A stretch of DNA of 64,000 nucleotides from Coptis chinensis. Its lineage: Eukaryota > Streptophyta > Magnoliopsida > Ranunculales > Ranunculaceae. Below are positions 22,801 through 35,500 of this stretch, in pieces (positions within the stretch are counted from its first letter, which is position 1; the number at the start of each line of letters is the position of its first letter). The translations under genes were made by a program, and so were the position numbers. The notes beneath the pieces are model-generated. The model saw nothing but the letters and a program-made list of their open reading frames with translations. It ran no database searches and was not told where the DNA came from. The stretch spans positions 83,353,501 to 83,417,500 of the forward strand of contig CM027381.1 of NCBI GenBank assembly GCA_015680905.1. The letters are read 5' to 3'.

Positions 22801-25041
22801 TGAATAGAGAAATGGAAAAATTCAGTTTTGTTTCTCTATTGGCTGGAAGTGCATAGCTCTCTAACATAACTGAATTGCCAGCCCTATCACCATCAGAAGG
22901 AGTAATTACTGAACATGATGTGGCAGCTGTAGATGATGATCAGAACACTGACGGTCAGCATGATGCTGGTGATGTGGAGGACCCTGATGTGGTACTCATT
23001 CACACTTAGATGGAGAAGGAAATGGATAAGAAAAGTGCAGAGAGTGGCCGTAGAAGAAAGAGGAGGGAGAAGAAACTGGGAAAAGAAAGTACTAGTTTAT
23101 GGGAAGAGAATATCGGAAAGGACTGTGACTCATTAATCAAGGTTGCTCTATCATCAACCTTTTACAAGAAAACAACTACCTTAGGTGAGGTAAATATTGT
23201 CAATTATTATTGGAGAAAGTGCAATAGGAAGAAGAATCAACAGAACTCTCTAGATATGAGAGTTTTTAGGTATGATCAAGTTATTTCAGTGCATAATTTT
23301 CATTTGTTACATGGAAGACAATGGGTGGATGGTGAGGTAATGAATCTACCATTAGTAATTTGCTCTAAAACTATCAGCAACTTGGTATTAATGTGCATAG
23401 TAAACTACTACAAAAAGTTAATTGTTACTAATTCCTATTTGATTATTTTATAGGTTCTTAACTTATATGTTAAGCTATTGATAAGGTGGTATAAGCAGCA
23501 CTGTAAGGAACATGCCATTCCGGAAGATGAAGTGTATGCTGTTGTGGAGGATGTTTACTTTGCTGTGAGTTCTCTATACTTTAATACTAAGTTTTTGTTG
23601 AAGCTTACTCACTAATTTTACTTAAGTTTGATAAGTTTAATCATCACTTTGTGAATGTAGAAATTCATGATAAGAGAGTATGAGATATTCAAGAATAAGC
23701 TACAAGACCCAATTTTTCGAGCTGCAAGCCCAGAGGAAAGAGTGGTTAATGGTTTGTCCCATACAGATGAAATTGTGAAGGAGTATTTAAACCCCGTTGA
23801 CGGAAGAATTAGAAATCAACCGCACCCAGTACAGGGTAAGAGAGTAATTGTACCTCTTCAAGCTCATGGTAGTCACTGGATTGTTGATGTCTTTAACTTT
23901 AAAGAGATGAAAGTGTGCACCTATGATTCTCTTGGTGGAAACCAAATTTCTGATGAACAACTAGCTTTGGAGAGAATGATTCCTTATGTGCTTAGGTGTG
24001 TTGATCCAAGCTCCACTGTTGATTTGAACACACCATGGGCTCGTGAATTTGTTAGTGTCACACAACAACCAGATTCCAACAGCTGTGGGTTATATTGCCT
24101 TGCCTTTATTGATAGTCTTCTTGGAGGTGTTCCTGAGAGGGTAAACAATATTGACATGCAACCATTTAGAATGCGGCTGAAGATTGGAATGAACATTATA
24201 TCTTGTGGATTAAATCCATATGAAGTGGCTAAAAAGAGAATAGAATTTGAAAAGAGGTTGACAGAAGAAAGTCAGCAAGTAGAGAACCAAGTGTCCAAGT
24301 ATATATGTAGCAGCTACTGGGACAGAGGTACTGAAACATGTGTCCAAGGATGTAGCAGCTATTGGGACAGAGGTACTGAAACAAGTTGACATTGGCATAG
24401 AGCTAGAGAGTGAAGCAGATTCAGCTGTAATTGACAAAGAGCCCAAGGATGCTGAAGCAGCTACTGAGATAAAGGATGATGAAGCTGGAAGTGAGCAAGT
24501 GGACAAAGATGTTGAACCTGCTACTCTGAACCAAGTGGAGATGGAGCAATGCCAACAAAGTGAAGCAGATGCAGCTACAAGTGAGGAAGTGCAGGAGGAT
24601 GTTGAACCTGCTACTGAGTGGGTCCAAGTAGGGACAGAGCAATGCCCACAAAGTGAAGCAGATGCAGCTGTATGTGAGAAGGAGGATGTTGAACCTACTG
24701 CTGAGGAGGATGTTGAACCTGCTACTAAGGAAGTTGTATGTGAGAAGGAGGATGTTGAACCTGCTGTTGGGGAGGATGTTGAACTTGCTGCTGAGTTGGT
24801 CCAAGTGGAGGCTAACTAATGCCAACAGAGTGAAGTAGATGCAACAGCTGGAATTGAGCAAGCGAAGGAGGATATAGAAGCTGCTACTGAGGACCAACTC
24901 AACATTGAACCAGATGAAGAGAATCATGATGAAACAGCTGGAAGACAGGTACAGCTACAAGATGCAGAAAACAACAAAGTTAAAGATGCTGAAGATGGGT
25001 CTGCTGACCAGCAGAAGAATATAGCTGAAGATAAGAACTAG
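19862..25041 (+). pseudogene. Ulp1-like (C48) cysteine protease gene of the MULE, with in-frame stops
   Basis: Exon 1 (19862-20815, donor GTAAGT) encodes a DUF1985-like domain with KLCYRIGKKDLVFKKSDVAL, broken by one TAG at 20396-20398. After a repeat-filled intron, exon 2 starts at 21790; it meets a TAG (DIL-stop) at once and continues in shifted frames as a Lys/Ser/Pro-rich linker (21999-22337 and on). The protease domain is best kept: exons ending at 23336 (HGRQWVDGE), 23454-23564 and from 23661. The catalytic triad is present: His in GSHW (23874), Asp in YDS (23925), Gln in QQPDSN (24063-24068) and Cys in NSCG (24084). The C-tail is an acidic DVEPA repeat region with a small tandem duplication (24290-24390) that shifts the frame. 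Ulp1 enzymes process SUMO; what transposon-borne versions do is unknown. The protease domain alone could still be translated, but the full gene looks inactivated. Confidence 0.85.
20837..21746. repeat. Three tandem 313-bp units in the first Ulp1-like intron
   Basis: Units begin with GACATTTGAAGTACT at 20837, 21151 and 21464 (periods 314 and 313). Each contains GGGTACCC-type palindromic motifs, AATTGCAAATGTTGTTAGGA and ACTGCATGTTGCA. They fill nearly the whole 974-bp intron (20816-21789). Confidence 0.88.
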
Positions 25042-25743
25042 GGGACATCGAAATGCTCTCATTTTCAGATGTCTTTTATTATTCCGTTATTATTTTGGAA
25101 CTTATATGTCTAATTTCACAGTGCTCCGTTCTGATAAACATAATATTTTGAAGTCAGTGGTTTGTTTAGATAATGTATCTAAACAATAGACAAAACACCT
25201 TAAATTAGTATTTGTTTAGATAATTTTCAAGTTATAATCCTAAGTGTTTCAATTGAGGCGGTAATTTTAATTTTTTATAGTATTTGTTTTTTTGCTACCT
25301 TACATATTGATACCTTCAATAGACAAAACACCTGCAAGTATAAACAACAAAATACCATTACATTGATTCCCAAATAACTTACATAGTCATTGAAAGACAA
25401 AAGAAAATCCAAATAACATTATTTTGAAAGGGTTTGAACTCAATGGTTTGTTTAGATAACGGCCCTAGATAACGTCTCTAATTTTCAAGTTACAATCCTA
25501 AGTGTTTCAATTGCAATGTTAATTTTAACCCTTAATTTTATAGTATTTTTTATAGTATTTGTTTTTTTTTGCCTACATATTGATAAGTTCAATAGACAGA
25601 ACACTTGCAAGTATACCCAACAACAAAATACTATTACATTGATTCCCAAATAACTTACATATTCATTGAAAGGCCCAAGAAAATCCAAATAACATTACAA
25701 GATTAGTTGCTGATAGTACTTATATTCGTCGCTGATGGTTAAC
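25042..25743. other. Region between the convergent MULE genes, with a direct duplication
   Basis: Two diverged direct copies of about 270 bp lie here: roughly 25155-25424 and 25438-25700. Both contain GGTTTGTTTAGATAA, CAATCCTAAGTGTTTCAATT-type sequence and TTGATTCCCAAATAACTTAC. This is the shared 3' zone of the Ulp1-like and transposase genes; no coding potential was seen. Confidence 0.75.
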
Positions 25744-27788
25744 TCAAATGTTGTCTTCGTTGGTAAAATCAGCCGAAACCCCAGCTGAAAAGTCAATCCA
25801 AGCAGCATCATCTGTCACATTAGGGCAGGTTGCTCTGTTGTGTCCAAGGGCACCACAACGGCTGCACTTTTTCCTTTGCACTGGCACACCCTTCCCTTTA
25901 GAATGTTTCCTCTTCTTTTGGGGCCTACTAGGCATTACCTCATTTGTGGGAGGACGAACCATGATGTTGTAACTTCCCCAATGCCACTGTTCTTTGCCCT
26001 TCATCGGTGTCCAATTCTCTTGATAGGTATCCATCATTGTTTCCTTTGAGTAGCACGGGCAAAGCGAAGTCATATACACAAAACCAACCATCGCCAATGG
26101 CCTTCATTGCATGGTCGCAAGGAATACCAACTTGTTGAAAAAACCATGTACAACATTTTTAGTAGTCAATCAGATCCATGCACCTTACGGCGGTACCGGT
26201 AATATATACGCTCACTAGCCCTTATTGTAGTGAACGGCCCGACTAATATAATGAGAGGAAATGATTACATCCTCACCGATTTCGTCGACTTTGTCTTCAA
26301 CCCGAAGCCATGACCGATAGTCATAAAAGTGCCTCATAATGTTTATTCAAATACCATTTAGCAGAGATGTAATTGGCATAGCTTCGCTCGGGCATAATCA
26401 TCTTATTCCAACTCTCGATATGATTTGTATAACAAATTCCATACCTTCTCATTTCAAAGATAGGCAAATGACCATCGTTCCTTCCTAATCTTTATTATTT
26501 TTTATGCGAAACCTTTACTATCACTACACTAAATGTGACACATGATTCTCACAAAGTCAGCTTTATCATAAGTTTTGCAGCGGCCTTAACTATCCCTTTG
26601 GTGTTTTATTTGCTAACATTGTTGGCAATATGTTGTGCACAAAAGCAATGGTACGCATTTGGAAAGAATTTTGGCACTGCCTGGAGAATACTTGTATGCC
26701 TATATGATAATAGAACAAACTTATCTGTAGGACCAACTTCAACATCTCTGAGTTTTTGAAGAAACCAATCCCAATGTTCATTATTCTCTTTTGGGACTAC
26801 ACCAACTGCAATTGGAAAGCAATGACTATCTCCATCAACAGAAAGAGCAGTTAGGATGACATACTTGTATCTACCCTTCATGAAAGTTCCATTGATCATA
26901 ATCAATAGACGAAGGTACCTTCTGTAGGCACGAACAGTTACGCCATAGCTCAAACCTGTGCTCGCTTGTTGTTATTATATCAGTGTGGCAATCTGGATCA
27001 ATTTTCTTCAGTTCTTTAAAATAAACTGGCAGCATCTGGTATGATTGACTGAAGCTGCCCCTTATCTACATCAAAATAAAATATATCAGCTCAGGTTACA
27101 TATGCCTAATAGTTACACGCCATGACAGATACAAGTTAATCGAAAAGATGATACATGTTCTTCATAGCATAGCATACTATAAAGAATAATTCGGTCTACA
27201 ACTAAATGTTCTTCATAGTATACCCTAAACACAGAATTGTACTAAGACTTTATATATTGCTACTAGTTATCGTCATAGTTGCTGATAGTTACAATAGTAC
27301 TCTGACCTTTTCTAACGCAATTTCTCTAGACCTCCACGTAACTTTATATGTCACATCAGTTAGTTGTGACTGTTTCACCTCCAACTGAAGGTTCTTTGCA
27401 GTCAGTTCTTCATTGTCCTTAATCTTGGACATAACAATTTCTGAAACCCACTTTAAATGCGCTTGAATTTTTGAAACGACCTTATCTTGTGCACAAGTGT
27501 GTGCATCTCTAAAAGTTATAACCACCCACATATCAGACCCAGTTGTAGGTTTTGCATACAAATGAAATGGACAGTTAGTTGCCTTACACTTGATTACCAA
27601 CTTTTGGGAGGTAGTATTGCAACGACGTAAATCAAACATGTGTGCAATTGCATAAGATTTCATGTCTTTCACAAGAGCATCTCGAGTGGCGTAGTGTTGA
27701 CCTACTTTAGGGGGTACAAACTTCAACCCCTCATTACAAGGATTTACAACTTCACTTTGGTTCGTAGTGGTTTTTGGACTATGAGAAC
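25744..27788 (-). pseudogene. mudrA-like MULE transposase, C-terminal two thirds (decayed)
   Basis: Read on the minus strand from the retrotransposon edge. First is a MuDR N-terminal zinc finger (27330-27760, with KCKATNCPFHLYA and a downstream DAHTC), then an intron (27306-27066). The MULE catalytic domain (26950-26606) reads INGTFMKGRYK...DGDSHCFPIA...EHWDWFL...FPNAYHCFCAQHI. Next is TNHIESWNKM (about 26430), a SWIM finger (FFQQVGIPCDHAMKAI, about 26150-26100) and a CCHC knuckle (CSRCGALGHNRATCP). The expected first catalytic Asp is Asn (26891-26893) and the Asp of the SDRH-type motif is Tyr (26702-26704); frame breaks lie near 26940 and 26600-26100. The enzyme cannot be active as written. 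It continues at 40693 on the far side of the Athila-like insertion. Confidence 0.87.
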
Positions 27789-29441
27789 TGATAAGAGCCC
27801 AAAACTGTAGTTTTAACCCTGTAACAGTCATACTTTTAGACCAATTATGTGAGTAATAATTAAGAGTTAACACTGATTACATGTTTTTATGCATTTCAGG
27901 CTTCAAAGTCCATTATGTGCAGAAATGTGCCACTTTAGCGAGATAAAGGAGCAAAGGTCGGTTACTAAGGAGTTCCATGACTAAATGCCAAGATTCAAGA
28001 AGACAAAGCCTTTCTAAAGCCCGATCAAAAGCTGAAAAGTCGACGCGAGCGAAACATCACACAAGTCGTCATTGAACTTCCGAAGGCCAGATCTTTGGAC
28101 TCGGACCTCACAATGGGGCCTACCTTATGTCAAAACGACCGCTCTCGGAAGAGCTTTCCAATTGTCCAAGCTTTGACCCATCAGATGAGCAAAAGTGGAC
28201 GAAAAGTCTGTTGAAGCCAACTGCAGCTGAAGAGGCCTTTTGGACTGAAAGAATTTGGTTTTGGGCCTGATTCTCTGGCCCAAAACATGGCTCCAAGCCC
28301 ATGCACGATTTTTGGATCTGAAAGTATAAAAACAAAAGCTTCACTCTTTGTTAATGGTAGATAGTTAATGGTAGCTAGTTAGACCAAAAAATATATAGAA
28401 TTCTAAATCTAGTTTTCAGTAGATTAATTAAGTTTAGTTCCATTTCAATTATTGTTTTAGATTAAACTCTTTAGAATCATTATTCTTAATTAGTTTGATT
28501 AATAAATTAGCTAGTTTGTCAATTTCGATTCTTGTCATTTACAATTGTGTAGATCTAATCTCCCTTATTACGTAGATAGCTAGACTTAGATTAGTTAGAT
28601 TATTAATTTAATATTTGAATAATTGTTTTATTATTTATTAGATTAATAAAATAGTGTTCTCCATAAGTTAGTTTCATTTCCATTAATTGTTTAATTTCAA
28701 TTCGCAGATTTAAGTAATTGTCATTATTAGTTTAATTCAAATTATTGCATTAGTAGTTTTGAATTGGGTTTAAACAAGCAAAGTTTCAATCTTTATATCA
28801 TGTCTTGTTTGAATTCCATTGGGAATGATAGCGTGATGATTCTCGGCTAAACCTCCATTGAGGGGGTTGAGAAGCCTTGATGAAAGCTTGATTCCGATTA
28901 TCGTAGAGTCGTCGTAATTTCCTTTCCACTCTAGAAACGATTAGTTCACCATGAGAATGAGTTTAATCGTTCACATACTAGTTATGAATTGGTAGGAATG
29001 CCATGTGTAATTAGGGATTAGGAGTAACCATATTGTTCTGCGAAGCAGTTCAATTCGGATTATGACAATTAAATGGTTAGTAGGATTAAGTCGAGTTAAG
29101 GTGGAATCAATCCCCCTCTAACTCCTTATCATAGAATCAACGTAGCATTCCCATAGTTGTTCTAATAGTCGACTAGTTGCATCTTGTGGGTAGTTGCATC
29201 GTAGTCTAGTTGCCACTTCGTAAATCTCTCATTAGACTTTAGAGTTAAGAATACTTATACGTAGAGAACACAACATGCGGAAGGACTAGGAGTGGAACGA
29301 ATCACTCTACTCCACTATATCTCATAGGATTGAGAGTAAAAGTCTTTGATAAATATAGCATCATAAATAGTTTTAGTTTACTTACGTTTTTAGTTTCATC
29401 GTTCATTTCGTAGGTAAACTATCAATTTTTATGTTTTATCA
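27789..29441 (+). repeat. 5' LTR of the Athila-like element
   Basis: 1653 bp, TGATAAGAGCC...TTTTATCA. It aligns end to end with 39032-40687, with visible scattered substitutions and small indels, so the insertion is not recent. Confidence 0.92.
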
Positions 29442-29443
29442 AA

Positions 29444-29461
29444 TGGCGTCGCTGGCATCTT
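29444..29461 (+). other. Primer binding site of the Athila-like element
   Basis: TGGCGTCGCTGGCATCTT starts two bases after the LTR end. It resembles the TGGCGCCGTTGCCGGGGA type complementary to tRNA-Asp, with several mismatches, consistent with decay. Confidence 0.65.
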
Positions 29462-30889
29462 AGTTTCACTTTCGCATTGTTTTCGTAGTGTAAGTACTTT
29501 TCTTAAAGTCCCATTTCACCCACCCACCCTTGTTTGATTCATACTGTGGTTGTCCGTTTCAGCATTGAAAACTTTTGAAAAAAAATTTGCCGGAAATATG
29601 ACTCACGCGCCAGTGGGCGCGCACTCGCTAGCAAGTTATTGGGAGGTCGAGTGCGACCAGCCGCCAAAAGATCTGTAACCGAAAGCGACCCACCCTAAAA
29701 CACTGTAATTTCATGATTACACGGAGCGCGATCACGCTAAGCTTTAAAAGCGGCGCCCCAGCTAAGCTAGATTTTTCCGTTTCTACGGTTTGATTTGAAC
29801 TTTGATTTTTCAAGTTTTTCGGTGTTCTAACTTGTTATATACACCAACACGCCAGTAAACAAGATGCTATTCATAAGCGAAGCAAGGACGAAATTAGGTA
29901 TTCCTTTCTTCCACACCTCGCTTCTCCTGTTAGAGGTTTATACTAGTATATCAGAATAGTTTGGAGTGTTGATGTGTTTAGCTAAAATTGGTCTTAGTCT
30001 TGTATGAGATTAAGGTCTGGCCGAACAAAAACACCGAACGTAATTACATAACAACGTCAACAAACAAGTCTATCTAGTATACCACCCACTACACCTCTAG
30101 CTACTATTTCACACACACCACCTGACATAATGCCCGACGAAGGAGAGACTCCTCTCTCGGACTTTTATAAAGCCTTAAGCGATAGCCCCAAATCTTGCAT
30201 CGTTCTAGTAGACGCGACCCTGTGGGGGATTTCCGAATCCCCCCAAATATTTTTAATTTGTTACCCGTTTTCATGGATTAGACCATGAAAAACCTTATCG
30301 GCTACATCGTAGGATTGAACAAGTCCTAACAACATTCCACCATCCTACGGTTGGTGCGGAATAAATTAAACTAAAAAGGTATTCCCTTTCACCTTAGCCC
30401 GATAAAGCGGCGTCTTGGTTAACTGCCCAAGCCTAATTACAATGGACTCGTGGGCTAAATTTGTTCACTATTTATGGAACATTTTACCCACCCCTAAAGA
30501 CGGATGAGATGCTTTCCAAGATTCATTTCTTTTCGACAAAATCCTCATGAATCATTTTCGAGGCTTGGAATCGTTTCACCGATCTCCTTATAGAGTGTCC
30601 ACATCATAAATTAGCGAAAAGACACGTTAGTTCGTGCCTTTTCAAAGGACTTCTACACCACCATAAAGAAGTCCTTGACATAATGAATGGGGTAGTTTCT
30701 TAAGCAAAGGAGCCTCGGAGGCTTATAAATTTTTAGAGGATCAAACTAAGTGAAATAACAACTGGGGGGGTAGTGACGATATCTACCGCTCTGCTAGTTC
30801 ATCAAATACAGTTAAGGCCACCGGTATGTTTGAAATTAAACACGATCCCGAGCTTAAAACTCTAATCGAATCACTCACTAAAAAGGTAG

Positions 30890-31380
30890 AGGCCATTTTA
30901 CGTTCAACAAAAGCCTATCCCCGTCATGAATGTAAATTCAAATTCATGTAGTTTCATTGAGAGCCACGAGCATCCCGACTTCCACTGTCCTATAGCCTAT
31001 GAACAGGCTTGTTCCATTAATAATGAACCTAACGCCCCTTGGAGACAAAATCCCAACTTCGGTTGGAGACATAACCAACACGTCACACCTCCAGGGTACA
31101 ATAATCAATATGTTAGGCCAACGCACAGTTTTAACCAAGCTCCACCACGACAAGGGCGGGTCGGGTAATTTTAATAATTATAACAACCAAGTGCAACCTC
31201 GACAAGGTCAAGCACAAGGTCAAGGTAGTTATAATAATTATAATGCTAATAGAGGTATCGTTCCGGTAAATTAATAATTATCAAAATCCACCCATAAATA
31301 ATTCACGTGAAATAGTTCCAAATACACCACCCGTGACTACTCACCCACACAACCGGATCGTCTTGACACCTTCATACAAG
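30890..31380 (+). pseudogene. gag fragment of the Athila-like element
   Basis: Reads AYEQACSINNEPNAPWRQN and PNFGWRHNQHVTPPGYNNQ, then an Asn/Gln-rich stretch split over two frames (30926-31168 and 30999-31274). Asn-rich NPNFSW-type sequence ahead of the protease is characteristic of the C-terminal gag region of Athila/Tat elements. Confidence 0.65.
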
Positions 31381-32039
31381 TGAGCCAAAAAACTTTTCCA
31401 AACCATGGCTCAATCTAACCAACAACTTTCTACAACCGTTAATAATTTAACCCAACAGTTGGCCCAAGATAAATCCCAACCCAAAGGTGTGTTTCCGTCA
31501 CGAAATACCTAATCATAAAACAACAAACACACGCCTTTTGAGGTAACCAATAATACTAGTAATGAATATGAAAATGTAGGTGAGCTAAAGGCCATCACCA
31601 CTCACTGCTCGGCAGAGTGGTTGATAACAAAGTAACTATGCCTATAGTTACCCCACCATAGAGTCCCCTACACCGCTATTTTACTAGATACCGAAAAAGA
31701 AACTGAAAAGCCTACCATTTGTAGAGGTACCGCCATAACACAACCTAAGAAACATAAAGCCACGGTTAAACATCCAAGTGATACCATTGCTAAATATAGA
31801 CGAAACCACCGTTTCCACAAAAATTAGCCGTGTTAACTAGGGATACTAATTATGAGGAGATTAGGGGCGTTTTCAAGAATCTAACTATAAACCTTCCCTT
31901 CCTCCGAAGCTATTAAAAAGCTACCACACCATACTAAGTTTTTAAGGAGTTGTGTACTACTAGGCGTAAGACAAATATACCAAAAGACCTTTTAACGAGA
32001 ACAATTCCCAACTCTATCCGAACATAATAGAATTGTTAA

Positions 32040-32540
32040 GTACAAGGACCCCGGTCGATCCCATTGTCTAATGCACCTTAGAGATTCCTATACGACGACC
32101 GTGTTATTAAACCTGGGGGCTAGTGTTAACTTACTCCCGTTTTATTTGTATAGACAAATAGGTCTAGACGAGATGCAACCCACTAAAATGACGTTGCAAT
32201 TAGCGGATCGGTCTATTAAGTATCCTAAGGGTGTGGTCGAAAATGTTCTGGTAAAAGTTCGAGATTTTTACTATCCGGGTGATTTTGTCATCCTCGATCT
32301 GAGAAGTGGTCGTTAACGACTGGCCCCGATCATCTTAGGGCGTCCTTTCCGGCAACCGCCAATGCGCTCATTAATTGCCGCGATGGTTCAATGTCCATGT
32401 CTTTTGGCCATCTTGCTTTGTTGAAGTCAATGTTTTTAAAACAAAGACACGTTACCCGATTAGATTCATGGATGGAGAGGTTAGCATGATCGAGAGCTTT
32501 GCTCGAGATTATTTCAACAACATGTTCCCCGATAATCATA
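32040..32540 (+). pseudogene. Retroviral-type aspartic protease fragment (Athila-like pol)
   Basis: The frame at 32071-32316 contains LLNLGASVNLLPFYLYRQIG and TLQLADRSIKYPKGVVENVL, the protease-to-linker signature of Ty3/gypsy Athila-type pol. The catalytic Asp of DLGAS is changed to Asn. The usual following segment (GRPFL...ALIN) continues out of frame at 32336-32400. No reverse transcriptase follows. Confidence 0.75.
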
Positions 32541-32599
32541 TGCCCAAATTTCTTTCCTTTGGAAGTTCGGACTCAATATTTCCATCCCTACACTAGTCG

Positions 32600-35500
32600 A
32601 TACACATATTACGGATGAGGATGAGATAGATGACTTTCTTAAAGATGTAGATGACTATCATAGTAACGAGGATATGACCAATCTAGATGAGCAATTCGAT
32701 GAGTTTCTTAGAGCAGGTGATGATTCACCCTATCAAGAACTGCTTTCCACAACATCCACCTCGACTTCCCTCCTTCCACCTTTCAAAAGGAATCTCGAGT
32801 TTGCACTTTCGATCCTTTTGTTTTCTTCTCGGTGCTTCATAATTTTTTAAATCCACTTAGTAAACAAATACTTCAGAAGACAAAAGCATTTGACACCTTC
32901 ATTTTCAGACTTGAAACAATCCCTACACACACCATGAATGAGTTTTGTGCTAAACCCACATCCTCATTGTTTACATGCTGTCCTTCTACAACTTATCCAT
33001 ATCCACCATATTCTCCACAACCATTCACTTTTCCACACTTATTTACTAGAACACCCACTCGTTCAAAAATGAAAAAGAAGGTGCATGCTAGGTTACGTAA
33101 TATGGTTATCCGACTTCGCTTTCATTTCACTAGGTTGCGTCATAGGAAATCTTGGTGCTTGATCGTGTTTGGATATGTTTTCTGTGATATTTATTTATGG
33201 AATGATCCACAACTATTTCGGTTGTTGATATATGATAAACTGCATGTTCATACATATGTTTAGATAAAGTCTTGAGTATCTGACGATAAACGACTCAACT
33301 TTTGTGTTTGGTGCATTTTCTTTCATTTCCATATATTGGTGAGTGCACCATTAAGGTAACCGGGCCCTCTCTACGGAGTGTGTAGCTGTAAGTACCGGAT
33401 CCTACGTCCACGTTTAACATAATTCACGTTTTCCACTATTGCATGTTTTCTCGAATTTTTGAGCCATGTTTCTCTATGGGGTGAATTATGTCTTTCTTGT
33501 TTATTATTTTTCATTATATATATATATATATATATATTAAAGATATAAACATATTAATCTAGTAAGTCTCGGAAATCTGACTTTAAAAGACCCACTGCTA
33601 AAAAAAAACAAATTTTCTAAGCTTTGTGGTAAAAAATTTGTTTGGGGGTGGGGTGTTCGTGTTTCCGTCCTAGAATATTTTATGTCCCATTAGAGTTGCT
33701 TAGGCCGTTTAATGGTATTTCAATCCGGGTTGACATAATCATGAATTTAGAGTTCAGTCCTGCGCATAACGTACGTCATGCCCGCACTTCGAGGCGATTT
33801 CCACTATCTTATATGTCATCCACGATCGGAATAGAGTCTTTTATAGATCATTGGATTGGAAATTCTCTCTTGATCATTTCCATATCTCATTCGCAAAAAT
33901 CGGACCGGTAACGAAGCGGCAATGTTGATTTGAAGTTTCGCAAAAAATCGAAAAATTCAAAATTTCGAATTGGGCTTGGGCCCAACCTCATACTTCAATC
34001 GACAAATAAGCCCCCTTTTACTTTGCCCAACAGTCGGCGTTCATCTTCTCAAAACCGCCATTAACGCCCACCAAAGCTCCAAAAACCTAAAAAAAATAAA
34101 TAAAAAGAAAACCAAATTAACCCAGCCTACGGTCAAATCTACTTCCAATCTAATCTAAAAGATTTCCACCACCACCTCCACCAAATTAAATAACCAAAAC
34201 CACCGAAAATTTCAAATTTTGAACTACCGCCACCACCACAGGTTTGTTTCAAATCAAATCGATTCAAATTCCAACACCACATCCCATTTAAACCCCCACT
34301 ACATTCCAAACACTAAAATGGCTCAACAACGTCGAATTTGCCGAGAGCAGCTTTTTATCGCGACCACTTCGCCCGTTTTTACGGTGACAAAATGATCGAT
34401 AGAGATCGAATATCTTGTGGTACTTTCGACCGAAGCCTTTACCACGAAGACTTAGTCCGACGGTTTTACAACACGAAAGGAGGTGGTGGGGACTAGAATT
34501 TTGTTATGGTAGCGAAGAGGAGGAAGGAGGTAACTACTGGGTTGTTGGCTGAGATTCTAGGTATTCCACCTAGAATCCATCTGGATGTCACGTTACAGGA
34601 GTCCCAATATAATGGGGTAGAGCCGTTGATGAACATAACAGCATACGAAGGAACTACAATGCGAGATCGCATTGTGTTCGCCAGCATCCTCGTAAACCAA
34701 CCAACCGGTAGCAGCCAGCTCGGTGGATTGGTCGGAACGCCTTGGGGAAGGAGAAGGTCGGCGACATCGGCCCGAATCGCCTCCACATTTTATGGATACT
34801 CCGGGAGCAAAAATACGAAGTTACAGATCTTGGAGTTTTTGCTTAGCATGATTAGGGGAGTAGGGAAGTCCGCTTGCACCTCTCCCCTGTGTTGATAACC
34901 AAGATCATGCTAAAGTTGAGGAAGCAAATCGAGCGCCCGATAGGTCTTACATCACCCTACACCGAAATCCTCGCATCTATAAGGAGTTTGTCCAACGAGT
35001 TTGGAGGTTGCCCGGGATAGGGTAGAGGGCGAGGGATGGTGGAAATGAGACTTGTTTTGAAATGAGAATGCCTCGGAGGAGAGGAGTTGACTTGTTTTGA
35101 TCACGGATGCCCTGGAGAGGTGTGGCCGTAATTCATCGTGGTATGCATTCACTCAACACTATCTCTGCGAAGACCTCGGACTCGACAGGCTACTATCCAT
35201 CATAACCGAGATCCGTTACCCAAAGAGAGGACGAAGGCGGTGGGAACAGATGAGGGCGAGCTAGAAGCTCTCGGCCACCCGATTCGGGGCGACATGCTTG
35301 CACGATTCCCACCTCACGGGTTTCTCCTTCTAAGGACACACCATCGAGGCACGGCGGCGTCGTCGCCGAAAGGCGAAATGGTGCTAGCCCATCGGAGCCT
35401 CGGGGAGACATCTCCTCGAAGGCGTGTGCCCTCCGCCACCGATCTGGGAGTGGTTAGGGATAGTATCGTTTGATGTTTCTATTTTTATTTTGTAGTTTCA

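Noticed and set aside
24421-24927. 168-codon minus-strand Leu/Ser-rich frame
   Set aside because: Antisense shadow of the acidic DVEPA repeat tail of the Ulp1-like gene.
35138-35473. 111-codon Arg-rich frame inside the Athila-like element
   Set aside because: Locally GC-rich but without any retroelement or host motif; neighbouring frames are broken, so it is treated as part of the decayed interior.
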